Assembly (NCBI GenBank): GCA_004193205.1
Contig: RZUM01000006.1
Span: 1 to 64,000 of the forward strand
Origin: Gordonia sediminis
GTDB taxonomy: Bacteria; Actinomycetota; Actinomycetes; Mycobacteriales; Mycobacteriaceae
Direction of reading: 5' to 3'
DNA: 64,000 nucleotides
Made by a program: the position numbers and the translations under genes. The notes below the pieces were generated by a model. The model did not search any database and was not told the origin of the DNA. It saw nothing but the letters and a program-made list of their open reading frames with translations. Below are positions 42,816-50,089 of this stretch, in pieces. Numbering within the stretch: the stretch's first letter is position 1; every line of letters starts with the position of its first letter.

Positions 42816-44261
42816 TCAGCCATAGATCGTCTGCCCGGTTTCATCGGCCTCCTTGCCGATCCGCCGTGCCAGGAACAGTCCCTCGAGCGCGAGTTCGACG
42901 GCGCTGGCTCGTTCCCCGTCGATCTCGGCGTCGAGGCGCTCGGCGATCTCGTCGAGGACCTCGGCGGTGATGTCGGGCGAGGGGATCGAGTCGAGCAGGT
43001 CCGCGGCGGCCACCCGGTCCCCGGTGACCACCGGCTCACCGTTCTCGAGGGCCGTCACGAGCGCTGCCATGTCGATACCACCGAGGTGGGCACGGACGGT
43101 GTCGGCCACCGACTTCCGCATCAGATGCTCGAGGATCTCGAGTTCGCGGCCCTCTTCACCGGATTCGAACTCGATCTTGCCGCGCAGCACCTCGACGACC
43201 GATTCGAGGTCGACGACCCGCGCCACCGGCACCTCCTCGCCGACCACCGTCGCCCGGTGCAGCGCGGCCGCCGCGACGGTCTCCGCCCCGGCGATGGAGA
43301 ACCGCGCCGACACACCCGACCGCTGGTCGATGGACGGATGGTCGCGGGCGTAGCGGGTGAACCGCGCCAGGATCTCGGTGATGAAGGTCGGCACCGTCGC
43401 GGTGAGATCGGCCTCCTGCTCGATGACCGCGATCTCGTCGTCGAGTTCCAACGGGTAGTGCGTGCGGATCTCAGCCCCGAAACGGTCCTTGAGCGGGGTG
43501 ATGATCCGGCCGCGGTTGGTGTAGTCCTCGGGATTGGCACTGGCCATCACGAGCACGTCGAGCGGCAGCCGCAACGTGTAACCACGGACCTGGATGTCGC
43601 GCTCCTCCATCACGTTGAGCATCGACACCTGGATGCGTTCGGCGAGGTCGGGCAGCTCGTTGATGGCGACGATACCGCGATGGGCCCGCGGGATGAGTCC
43701 GAAGTGGATGGTCTCGGGGTCGCCGAGGCTGCGGCCCTCGGCCACCTTCATCGGGTCGATGTCACCGACGAGATCGGCCACCGAGGTGTCGGGGGTGGCG
43801 AGCTTCTCGCTGTAGCGTGCGCTACGGTGGCGCCACTCGATCGGCAGGTCGTCGAGCAGGTTGGCGGCCTTGCGAATCGACGCGGGCGTGATCGGCTCGT
43901 ACGGATGTTCACCGAGTTCCGCCCCCGCGATGACCGGTGTCCACTCGTCGAGCAGGCCGACCAGGGTCCGCAGGATGCGCGTCTTGCCCTGTCCGCGTTC
44001 GCCGAGCATCACCACGTCGTGGCCGGCGATCAGCGCCCGTTCGAGCTGCGGGATCACAGTCGCCTCGAAACCGACGATGCCCGGCCACGGGTCCCGCCCC
44101 TCCCGCAGGGCGGTCAACAGGTTGTTGCGGATCTCGTCGCGCACGCTGCGCTGGACATGGCCGCTGGCACGCAGTTCACCCAAGGTACGGGCGGACGGGT
44201 GGCGGGTTTCGGTGGTCTGGGAGGTAGGGCTGGTGAAGTTCTCCTCTGGCACCTTTTCCAC
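42816..44261 (-). CDS. MoxR/magnesium chelatase-like AAA+ ATPase
   Basis: A 481-residue ATPase of the magnesium-chelatase ChlI/MoxR class. Walker A is GERGQGKTR (about 86-94), Walker B GIVAINELPD (about 195), sensor-1 MASANPED, and the arginine region RFSIAGAETV near 345 fits sensor 2. It should form a ring that remodels the VWA partner encoded 31 bp downstream, and the two are almost certainly co-expressed. Bacteriochlorophyll genes are absent, so true chelatase function is unlikely. The start is GTG 44261 (VEKVPEENFTSP); a longer open frame upstream overlaps a different gene. This is the Rv0958-type gene. Confidence 0.88.
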   Translation of the reverse strand: MEKVPEENFTSPTSQTTETRHPSARTLGELRASGHVQRSVRDEIRNNLLTALREGRDPWPGIVGFEATVIPQLERALIAGHDVVMLGERGQGKTRILRTLVGLLDEWTPVIAGAELGEHPYEPITPASIRKAANLLDDLPIEWRHRSARYSEKLATPDTSVADLVGDIDPMKVAEGRSLGDPETIHFGLIPRAHRGIVAINELPDLAERIQVSMLNVMEERDIQVRGYTLRLPLDVLVMASANPEDYTNRGRIITPLKDRFGAEIRTHYPLELDDEIAVIEQEADLTATVPTFITEILARFTRYARDHPSIDQRSGVSARFSIAGAETVAAAALHRATVVGEEVPVARVVDLESVVEVLRGKIEFESGEEGRELEILEHLMRKSVADTVRAHLGGIDMAALVTALENGEPVVTGDRVAAADLLDSIPSPDITAEVLDEIAERLDAEIDGERASAVELALEGLFLARRIGKEADETGQTIYG

Positions 44262-44335
44262 GGTACTCCGCCTCCCGTGGACCGCACGTCGGGAAATCCC
44301 TCGGCGAGAACGGCCCGCGCGGATCGGCGCAGCAC

Positions 44336-44914
44336 TCAGGACACGACGTGCGAGTAGGGATCGCGCCCGATGAACCCGATGAGCCGGGCGACCGGGTCCG
44401 CGTCGGCAGGGACCGCCACCGGCGCACCGTACTGCCCGGACGACCGCAGCAGGTCCTCGATCCCGACCATGCCGTCGAGAAGTTGCTGGGCGAACTCCTC
44501 GTCGAGGTCCGCCGGGCGGCCTGCGGCAGTCGCGAGGTCCCATGTGTGCATGAAGACATCGGCGGTGTAGAAGCGGTCGACGGCATCGGCGAGGCGATGT
44601 TCACCGGCCATCGGGTGCGCGAACGGGTCGTCGGCGCCAGGCCCGTCGAGCAACGCCTGCACGGCCGCCACCTGGCTCGCCCACGCGGCCGACGGATCAT
44701 CGGCCACCGAAGGCCCCTGTGGCAGTTGCACTCCCCCGCCGGCCAGGAAGCCGGGCAACCACTCGACGAGGTGGGCGACGACGTCGCGCGCCACCCACCC
44801 GTCGACCGGCGACGGGGCGTCCCAATTGGTCACCGCGCCAACCTGTTCGGTAAAGCCGGCCGCGACCACGCGATGCCGGTCTGCCGGCGACAGACCGATG
44901 ATCGATGCGGACAC
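44336..44914 (-). CDS. TIGR03086/DinB-like mycothiol-dependent family protein
   Basis: A 192-residue protein of the actinobacterial TIGR03086 group (maleylpyruvate isomerase N-terminal/DinB-like fold). Signature parts are SPVDGWVARDVVAHLVEWLPGF (metal-binding His in HLVEW), PFAHPMAGEHRLADAVDRFY and TADVFMHTWDLATAAGRPADL. Members use a divalent metal and often mycothiol, but the reaction is unknown for most. It starts 3 bp after the SRPBCC gene and is the third gene of the ArsR operon. Confidence 0.82.
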   Translation of the reverse strand: MSASIIGLSPADRHRVVAAGFTEQVGAVTNWDAPSPVDGWVARDVVAHLVEWLPGFLAGGGVQLPQGPSVADDPSAAWASQVAAVQALLDGPGADDPFAHPMAGEHRLADAVDRFYTADVFMHTWDLATAAGRPADLDEEFAQQLLDGMVGIEDLLRSSGQYGAPVAVPADADPVARLIGFIGRDPYSHVVS

Positions 44915-44917
44915 GCC

Positions 44918-45412
44918 TCACACCTCTCCCGACGACAGCAGGCCGTCGAGCTTGGCGTAGCCCTCGTTGACGCCCGTTTCCATCCCGGAGGCGAGCCAGC
45001 CGTCGCGGTCGGCGAAGCTGTCACACAGCGACTGGGCGTGCAGCCGGGTCATGCCGTCACCGAGGTCGGTGAACCACAGCGTCTCCAGCGCGACATGGTC
45101 GGGCATGCCCTCGAAGGTGAAGGTCTGCACGATCTTCTCGTCGGAGACGGTGTGGAAGCAGCCGCGGAACCCGAACTCGTCGTCACCCCGCGACGAGACG
45201 TAGCGCCAGCTGCCGCCGTCGCGGGCATCCCAGTCGACGATGCGACTGCTGATCGAGTTCGGCCCCACCCACCGAACGAACAGCTCGGGGTCGGTGTGCG
45301 CCTTCATCAACTGGGCGGGAGTGGCCCGGAAGTCGCGGGTGATGCGGATGATGGGTACTTCCTGATCGGCCTCGATCACGGCCTCCGGGTAGCGGGTCTG
45401 TACTGCGCTCAT
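44918..45412 (-). CDS. SRPBCC/AHSA1-family protein
   Basis: The 164-residue protein has the SRPBCC lipid-binding fold of the activator-of-Hsp90 ATPase-homologue (AHSA1) type: PIIRITRDFRATPAQLMKAH, FVRWVGPNSISSRIVDWDAR, GGSWRYVSSRGDDEFGFRG, and the C-terminal helix ETGVNEGYAKLDGLLSSG. In bacteria this family is usually paired with an ArsR repressor, as here, and is thought to bind small hydrophobic ligands. The start ATG overlaps the ArsR stop (ATGA), so translation is coupled. Confidence 0.88.
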   Translation of the reverse strand: MSAVQTRYPEAVIEADQEVPIIRITRDFRATPAQLMKAHTDPELFVRWVGPNSISSRIVDWDARDGGSWRYVSSRGDDEFGFRGCFHTVSDEKIVQTFTFEGMPDHVALETLWFTDLGDGMTRLHAQSLCDSFADRDGWLASGMETGVNEGYAKLDGLLSSGEV

Positions 45413-45786
45413 GACGCCTTTCCTTTCTTGCGTGGTTTCTCGTCCGTGCGGCGCTGCGCCGCGGGACCTTCGTTCATTTCTGCCAGCAGGGCATCGAGGC
45501 GCTGGTAGCGCTCCTCCGCCTGGCGGCGGTACCGCTCGATCCACTTGGTCATGAGGTCGAACACCTCCGCTTCCAGGTGGACCGGGCGGGTTTGCGCCTC
45601 CCGGCTTCGGGTCACCAGGCCGGCATCCTCGAGCACCTTGAGGTGTTTGGACACCGCCTGAATGCTCACGTCGTAGGGCTCGGCGAGCTGACTGACCGTC
45701 GCGTCGGACGCCGCCAGACGCGCAACCATGTCACGTCGGGTGGGGTCCGCCAACGCGGCGAACACCTTCGACAACTCGTCTGCCAC
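45409..45786 (-). CDS. ArsR-family repressor
   Basis: A 125-residue winged-helix regulator. The recognition part is KVFAALADPTRRDMVARLAA, then VSQLAEPYDVSIQAVSKHLKVLEDAGLVTRSREAQ, without the metal-binding cysteines of ArsR/SmtB, so it senses something else. A long basic C-terminal extension (QRRTDEKPRKKGKAS) follows. GTG 45786 is the start: AGGAGG lies six bases upstream, while the long open frame beyond it is only the repeat array. It should repress its own three-gene operon through the two AACC-N4-GGTT sites upstream. Confidence 0.88.
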   Translation of the reverse strand: MADELSKVFAALADPTRRDMVARLAASDATVSQLAEPYDVSIQAVSKHLKVLEDAGLVTRSREAQTRPVHLEAEVFDLMTKWIERYRRQAEERYQRLDALLAEMNEGPAAQRRTDEKPRKKGKAS

Positions 45787-45797
45787 CGAACCTCCTA

Positions 45798-45857
45798 AAC
45801 CATTTGGTTGAATACAAGCGTGCGCCTGTACCGTCGGGTTGTCAACCCCTTGGTTGA
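45798..45857. promoter_or_regulatory. Two AACC-N4-GGTT operator sites for ArsR operon
   Basis: AACC-ATTT-GGTT lies at 45798-45809 and TCAACC-CCTT-GGTTGA at 45842-45857, both followed by GAATA on the plus strand. The 46-bp centre-to-centre distance is near four and a half helical turns. One site abuts the ribosome site and the other lies in the promoter zone, a typical layout for an autoregulated ArsR gene. Confidence 0.6.
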
Positions 45858-45859
45858 AT

Positions 45860-46216
45860 AAGATCCCACCGATAGCACCCGGTTCCTCGCCGACAGCACC
45901 CGGTTCCTCGCCGACAGCACCCGGTTTTTCGCCGACAGCACCCAGAATCTCGCCGACAGCACCCGGTTTTTCGCCGACAGCACCCAGAATCTCGCCGACA
46001 GCACCCGGTTCCTCGCCGACAGCACCCAGAATCTCGCCGACAGCACCCGGTTCCTCGCCGACAGCACCCAGAATCTCGCCGACAGCACCCGGTTTTTCGC
46101 CGACAGCACCCAGAATCTCGCCGACAGCACCCGGTTCCTCGCCGACAGCACCCAGAATCTCGCCGACAGCACCCGGTTCCTCGCCGACAGCACCCAGAAT
46201 CTCGCCGACAGCACCA
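45860..46216 (+). repeat. Array A: 17 units of a 21-bp repeat
   Basis: Units follow GCACCC-(G/A)G-n6-GCCGACA with three variants of the variable part: TTCCTC, TTTTTC and AATCTC. The first or second alternates with the third for most of the array, giving a 42-bp higher-order period. The array starts 3 bp after the second ArsR operator. Its orientation is the same as the in-frame copies in the nitrate reductase gene and opposite to array B. Confidence 0.92.
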
Positions 46217-46304
46217 CGCCGTCGCCCGACGACCTCGACGACCGGTGCTGCCGCGAATTTTTGGGTTCTGTCAGCGGTCTCCAATCGAGCGGGCCGACGG
46301 TCTA

Positions 46305-46470
46305 CTACCGGAGGTCGACGACCCTGTCGCCGGGAGTGTCCTCGAACAGCCCGGCGATCTCGTCGGCGTACTTCGCGGACATGGGCCTACGGCGCAGATT
46401 CAATGTCGGCGTCAGATCCTCGCCGCCCAAAGCCCCAGACAACGGACCGGTGGTGAACCGTGCTTCCGCG
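46305..46470 (-). pseudogene. C-terminal remnant of a long-chain acyl-CoA ligase (fadD)
   Basis: On the minus strand about 52 codons read EARFTTGPLSG, then GGEDLTPTLNLRRRPMSAKY and ADEIAGLFEDTP, ending in DLR and a TAG. This fits the last residues of FadD15-type AMP-forming ligases: a strand, the G-E-x-L-T-P-T-L-K-x-R-R motif with the catalytic-lysine region, and the closing helix ending near the stop. Everything upstream is replaced by repeat array B. No start codon or other domain exists, so it is a broken gene end. Confidence 0.7.
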
Positions 46471-46482
46471 CCCGCTCTCCGC

Positions 46483-46864
46483 CGACAAACCGGGTGCCGT
46501 CACCGACAAACCGGGTGCCGTCGCCGAATTCTCGGGTGACGTCGGCGAGATTTCGGGTGCCGTCGCCGAATTCTCGGGTGCCGTCACCGAAAAACCGGGT
46601 GCTGTCGGCGAGATTCTGGGTGCTGTCGGCGAGATTCTGGGTGCCGTCGGCGAGATTTCGGGTGCCGTCGCCGAATTCTCGGGTGCCGTCAGCGAGATTC
46701 CGGGTGCCGTCGCCGAATTCTCGGGTGCCGTCACCGAAAAACCGGGTGCTGTCGGCGAGATTCTGGGTGCCGTCGGCGAGATTTCGGGTGCCGTCGGCGA
46801 GATTTCGGGTGCCGTCACCGAAAAACAGGGTGCCGTCGGCGAGATTTGGGGTGCCGTCGGCGAC
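46483..46864 (-). repeat. Array B: about 18 units of the 21-bp repeat, inverted
   Basis: Read on the minus strand the units match GCACCC-n8-GCCGACG, the same family as array A, but with more variants (GAATTC, AAATCT, AGAATC and TTTTTC types). It begins next to the fadD remnant and ends at the TauE/SafE stop codon (46872). Arrays A and B are thus inverted repeats of each other around a 270-bp centre. Confidence 0.9.
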
Positions 46865-46871
46865 GACGGGG

Positions 46872-47615
46872 TCAGCCGAGGGCGAGCCAGGCGGCGAGGG
46901 CGAGTCCACCGATCCCGACGACGATGCGCAACGGCTCTGCCGGAAGGCGTTTCACGACGGGTGGACCGCACCATCCGCCGGCGAGGCAGCCGATGGCCAT
47001 CGCGAGCGCGGCCGTCCAGTGCACCGGGCCGAAGATCATGAAGCCGACGGCGGCGACGGTGTTGGCGATGCCCAGAAACACCGACTTCGACAGCGCCGCG
47101 CGCCAGAGCGGTTCGCTGGTGAGCACCAGCATCAGCGCGAGCACCATGATGCCGGCGCCCGCGCCGAAGTAGCCGCCGTATACCGAGATCACGGTGAGCC
47201 CGACCAGCCACGCCCACGGGCGGTCGGAGTGGCTGGTGGCCCACCTCCGCAGCACCGGCTGACACAGCAACGACACCGCCGCCAGCGCCACCAGGAACGG
47301 CACGATGGCCTCAAAGGCCCCCGGCGGGGTGATGAGCAGCGTGACTGCGCCGATCGTCCCGCCGACGAGGGAGGCGACCGCGCCGCTGATCAGCCGACGA
47401 CGATCACCGTCGAGCAACGCCCGGCCGGACTGTGCGGTGCTGCCGATGCCGACCGCCACCAACGACACGGTGTTGGTGACGTTCGCGGCAATCGGGTTGA
47501 GCCCCACCGCGAGCAGCGCCGGGTAGCTCACCACCGACGCCAGCCCGGTGATGTAGCCGATCAGTCCGGCACCGAACCCCGCGACGACGAGGAAGGCGAG
47601 TTCCGCCGCGCTCAC
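46872..47615 (-). CDS. TauE/SafE-family sulfite/organosulfur exporter-like permease
   Basis: A 247-residue membrane protein with seven or eight helices, made of two repeats of the TauE/SafE family: GFGAGLIGYITGLASVVSYPALL in the first and VYGGYFGAGAGIMVLALML in the second. Members move sulfite, sulfonates or other anions. The gene overlaps nothing and is separated from purH by 12 bp, and the neighbouring array B starts right at its stop codon. The substrate is unknown. Confidence 0.83.
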   Translation of the reverse strand: MSAAELAFLVVAGFGAGLIGYITGLASVVSYPALLAVGLNPIAANVTNTVSLVAVGIGSTAQSGRALLDGDRRRLISGAVASLVGGTIGAVTLLITPPGAFEAIVPFLVALAAVSLLCQPVLRRWATSHSDRPWAWLVGLTVISVYGGYFGAGAGIMVLALMLVLTSEPLWRAALSKSVFLGIANTVAAVGFMIFGPVHWTAALAMAIGCLAGGWCGPPVVKRLPAEPLRIVVGIGGLALAAWLALG

Positions 47616-47627
47616 CGGCGCGGCGAC

Positions 47628-49229
47628 TCAGTGCGCGAAATGTCGGGCACCCGTGAGGTACAGGGTCACACCGGCTTCCGAGGCCGCTTCGATCACCTCG
47701 TTGTCGCGGATCGACCCGCCCGGCTGCACGACAGCGCGGACACCACCGTCGATGAGCACCTGCAGCCCGTCCGGGAACGGGAAGAACGCGTCGGAGGCGG
47801 CGACACTGCCAACGGCGCGGTCACCGGCGCGGTTGACCGCCAGATGCGCCGAGTCGACTCGGTTGACCTGCCCCATGCCGACGCCGACCGACGCACCGCC
47901 ACTGGCCAGCAGGATGGCGTTGGACTTGACCGACCGGCAAGCGCGCCAAGCGAATTCGAGGTCGGCGAGCATGCCGGGATCGGCCGGAGCGCCGGCCGCC
48001 AGCGTCCAGTTCGCCGGGTTGTCGCCGTCGGCGTCGAGGATGTCGCGCTGCTGCAGCAGGATGCCGCCCGAGACGGGGCGCAGCTCGATCCCGCCATGGT
48101 GCGGCGGAACCGCACGCAGGATGCGGATGTTCTTCTTGCGCATCAGGACCGACAGCGCGCCGTCGGCGAATCCGGGCGCGATGACGACCTCGGTGAAGAT
48201 CTCGGCGACCTGCTCGGCCATCTCGACGGTGATCTCACGGTTGGCCGCGATGACACCACCGTAGGCGCTGACCGGGTCGCAGGCGTGCGCCTTGCGGTGG
48301 GCTTCACCGATGTCGGCGCCGACCGCGATACCGCACGGGTTGGCGTGCTTGATGATCGCCACCGCGGGCGCGTCGAAGTCGTGCGCGCTGCGCCAGGCGG
48401 CGTCGGAGTCGGTGTAGTTGTTGTAGCTCATCTCCTTGCCGTGGAGTTGTTCGGCGGAGGCGAGTCCGACCGGATTGTCGTTGGAAAGGTAGAGGGCCGC
48501 GGCCTGATGCGGGTTCTCGCCGTAGCGCAGGACCGACGACCGCGTCCAGGTGCCGCCGACCCACTCCGGGAACACCGACGGCTCGGCCTGCTCGTCCTCC
48601 GCGGCCACGGCGGGTGCGACGACACTCGACATCCACGAGGCGACGGCCACGTCGTAGTCGGCGGTGTGCCGGAAGGCCTTGGCGGCGAACTGCTGTCGCT
48701 GCGCGAGGGTGAAACCGCCCGAGGCTGCGGCGGTGGCGACGGCCTCGTAGTCGGACGGATCGACCACCACGGCGACGCTGGGATGGTTCTTGGCGGCGCC
48801 GCGCACCATCGACGGGCCGCCGATGTCGATCTGCTCGATGCACTCGTCCGGCGATGCGCCCGACGCGACGGTCGCGGTGAACGGATACAGGTTGACGATG
48901 ACGAGATCGAAGGCTGAGACACCGAGTTCGGCGAGCTGGTCGACGTGGCTCTGCTTGCGGCTGTCGGCGAGGATGCCCGCGTGCACCTTCGGGTGCAGCG
49001 TCTTGACACGTCCGTCGAGACATTCGGGGAAACCGGTCAGAGCGGACACCTCGACCACCGGCACACCGGTGTCGGCAATGGTTTTCGCGGTGGAGCCGGT
49101 GGACACGATCTCCACTCCGGCGGCGTTCAGGGCCGTCGCCAGTTCCGCGAGCCCGGCCTTGTCGTACACGCTGACCAGCGCACGGCGGATCGGCCTGCGG
49201 GAGTTGTCGGAGGGACCCTGTGCGTTCAC
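47628..49229 (-). CDS. purH: Bifunctional AICAR transformylase/IMP cyclohydrolase
   Basis: PurH makes the last two steps of IMP synthesis. The 533-residue protein has the MGS-like IMP-cyclohydrolase domain first ([48 protein letters not shown] at about 18-90) and the AICARFT domain from about 200 with the [27 protein letters not shown] and [12 protein letters not shown] catalytic motifs. The start overlaps the purN stop (GTGA), so the two are coupled, as in Rv0957-Rv0956. Confidence 0.95.
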   Translation of the reverse strand: MNAQGPSDNSRRPIRRALVSVYDKAGLAELATALNAAGVEIVSTGSTAKTIADTGVPVVEVSALTGFPECLDGRVKTLHPKVHAGILADSRKQSHVDQLAELGVSAFDLVIVNLYPFTATVASGASPDECIEQIDIGGPSMVRGAAKNHPSVAVVVDPSDYEAVATAAASGGFTLAQRQQFAAKAFRHTADYDVAVASWMSSVVAPAVAAEDEQAEPSVFPEWVGGTWTRSSVLRYGENPHQAAALYLSNDNPVGLASAEQLHGKEMSYNNYTDSDAAWRSAHDFDAPAVAIIKHANPCGIAVGADIGEAHRKAHACDPVSAYGGVIAANREITVEMAEQVAEIFTEVVIAPGFADGALSVLMRKKNIRILRAVPPHHGGIELRPVSGGILLQQRDILDADGDNPANWTLAAGAPADPGMLADLEFAWRACRSVKSNAILLASGGASVGVGMGQVNRVDSAHLAVNRAGDRAVGSVAASDAFFPFPDGLQVLIDGGVRAVVQPGGSIRDNEVIEAASEAGVTLYLTGARHFAH

Positions 49230-49861
49230 GGGATGGAGGCCTTTCGTCCGTCGATCACTACACCTTTGGTGACGACATCCGTCACCACGTCGGCGAGCAG
49301 TACCCGCTCGACCGATTTGATTCGTTCATGGAGCGACGCTTCGGTGTCGTCGGCTCGCACCTCGACGGCGCGCTGCGCCAGGATGGGGCCGGTGTCGACT
49401 CCGTCGTCGACGAGGTGCACCGTGGTGCCGGTGACCTTGACGCCGTGCGCGAGCGCGTCGGCCACCCCGTGCGCGCCGGGGAACGACGGCAGCAGGGCCG
49501 GATGCGAATTGACGATCCGCCCGCCGAAGCGGCTGAGGAACACCGGCCCGAGGATCTTCATGAAGCCGGCCGTCACAACCCATTGCGGTTCGAAGGCGGC
49601 GACCCCGTCGGTGAGGTCGACGTCCCAGGCCGCACGATCGGCGTGATCGGACACCCGGCACCGCAGCACGGGAATCGACCGTTCGCGCGCGATGTCGGCA
49701 GCACGGCAGTCGCGGTCGGTGACGACGGCCACCACCCGGAACGGTGCGTCCCGATCGGCGCGTTCGAGAAGCGCTTCCATCAGTGAGCCGGTGCCCGACG
49801 CCATCACGACGATGGGTACGCGCTGCCCCGACGCGGGAGGGCGTGGTGGGGCTGCGTTCAC
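49226..49861 (-). CDS. purN: Phosphoribosylglycinamide formyltransferase
   Basis: PurN formylates GAR with 10-formyl-THF in purine synthesis. The 211-residue protein opens [19 protein letters not shown] and has the active-site set [20 protein letters not shown] (Asn and His of N-x-H) and the aspartate in [16 protein letters not shown]. The nucleotide loop reads S-G-T-G-S-L rather than S-G-x-G-S-N-L, as in mycobacterial PurN. GTG 49861 is used, because upstream is the palindromic element, not coding. The stop is coupled to purH. Confidence 0.93.
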   Translation of the reverse strand: MNAAPPRPPASGQRVPIVVMASGTGSLMEALLERADRDAPFRVVAVVTDRDCRAADIARERSIPVLRCRVSDHADRAAWDVDLTDGVAAFEPQWVVTAGFMKILGPVFLSRFGGRIVNSHPALLPSFPGAHGVADALAHGVKVTGTTVHLVDDGVDTGPILAQRAVEVRADDTEASLHERIKSVERVLLADVVTDVVTKGVVIDGRKASIP

Positions 49862-49929
49862 AACGACGAGCCTAGTGGGCGGCTTCGGTGTGCGGCTCGT
49901 CGGGTCGCCCCGCGAAGAGCCCGGAGCTC

Positions 49930-50089
49930 GTGGTGCTGTTCGTAAATTCGTCTGGGGTATTTCGGTGGAGCGATGGGCGACTGGCAAGGCGGAGGAGGGA
50001 GCGATGACAGCGTCATCGTGACCGACGACAACGCCGCCAGTCGTTCATCGAACGCCGAAGACCCCCGACGAATTTACGAACAGCACCAC
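49930..50089. mobile_element. 160-bp near-palindrome, MITE-like element
   Basis: The outer 23 bp at 49930-49952 (GTGGTGCTGTTCGTAAATTC and three more bases) are exactly complementary to 50067-50089. Inside, further blocks pair in order: CGACTGGC with GCCAGTCG, ATTTCGG with CCGAAGA, GGGG with CCCCC, and GATGAC-AGC-GTCATC as the centre at 50003-50017. So the whole 160 bp can fold as one long hairpin with bulges. The right end touches the stop codon of the DUF6350 gene. No transposase and no clear target duplication are seen. It may be a MITE or a structured RNA. Confidence 0.8.

Larger units (their letters stand above)
45787..46871. other. 1.1-kb gene-free region: two repeat arrays and a fadD scar
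   Basis: The longest stretch without an intact gene. It contains, in order, the ArsR operators, 17 units of a 21-bp repeat, a piece without recognised features (46217-46304), a broken acyl-CoA ligase end, and 18 units of the same repeat family in the opposite orientation ending at the TauE stop codon. Long open frames through the arrays exist only because a 21-bp period without stop codons keeps frames open; none has family similarity or a convincing start. Confidence 0.7.

Noticed and set aside
42816-44261. True magnesium chelatase subunit of chlorophyll synthesis
   Set aside because: Only the AAA+ and VWA partners are here, with no porphyrin-binding BchH or other tetrapyrrole genes; the MoxR/VWA class explains both.
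45409-46284. A long frame joining the ArsR protein to a GAVGEEP/GAVGEIL heptad N-terminus
   Set aside because: The upstream part is only array A read in frame. A strong AGGAGG and GTG at 45786 define the ArsR start, and the two operators lie between the array and that start.
45860-46864. CRISPR array
   Set aside because: Units are contiguous 21-bp tandem repeats without unique spacers, and there are no cas genes in the window.
46412-46909. Open frames of about 130-290 codons through array B
   Set aside because: Several frames on both strands stay open because the 21-bp unit has no stop codons. None has a convincing start or family similarity beyond the fadD scar.
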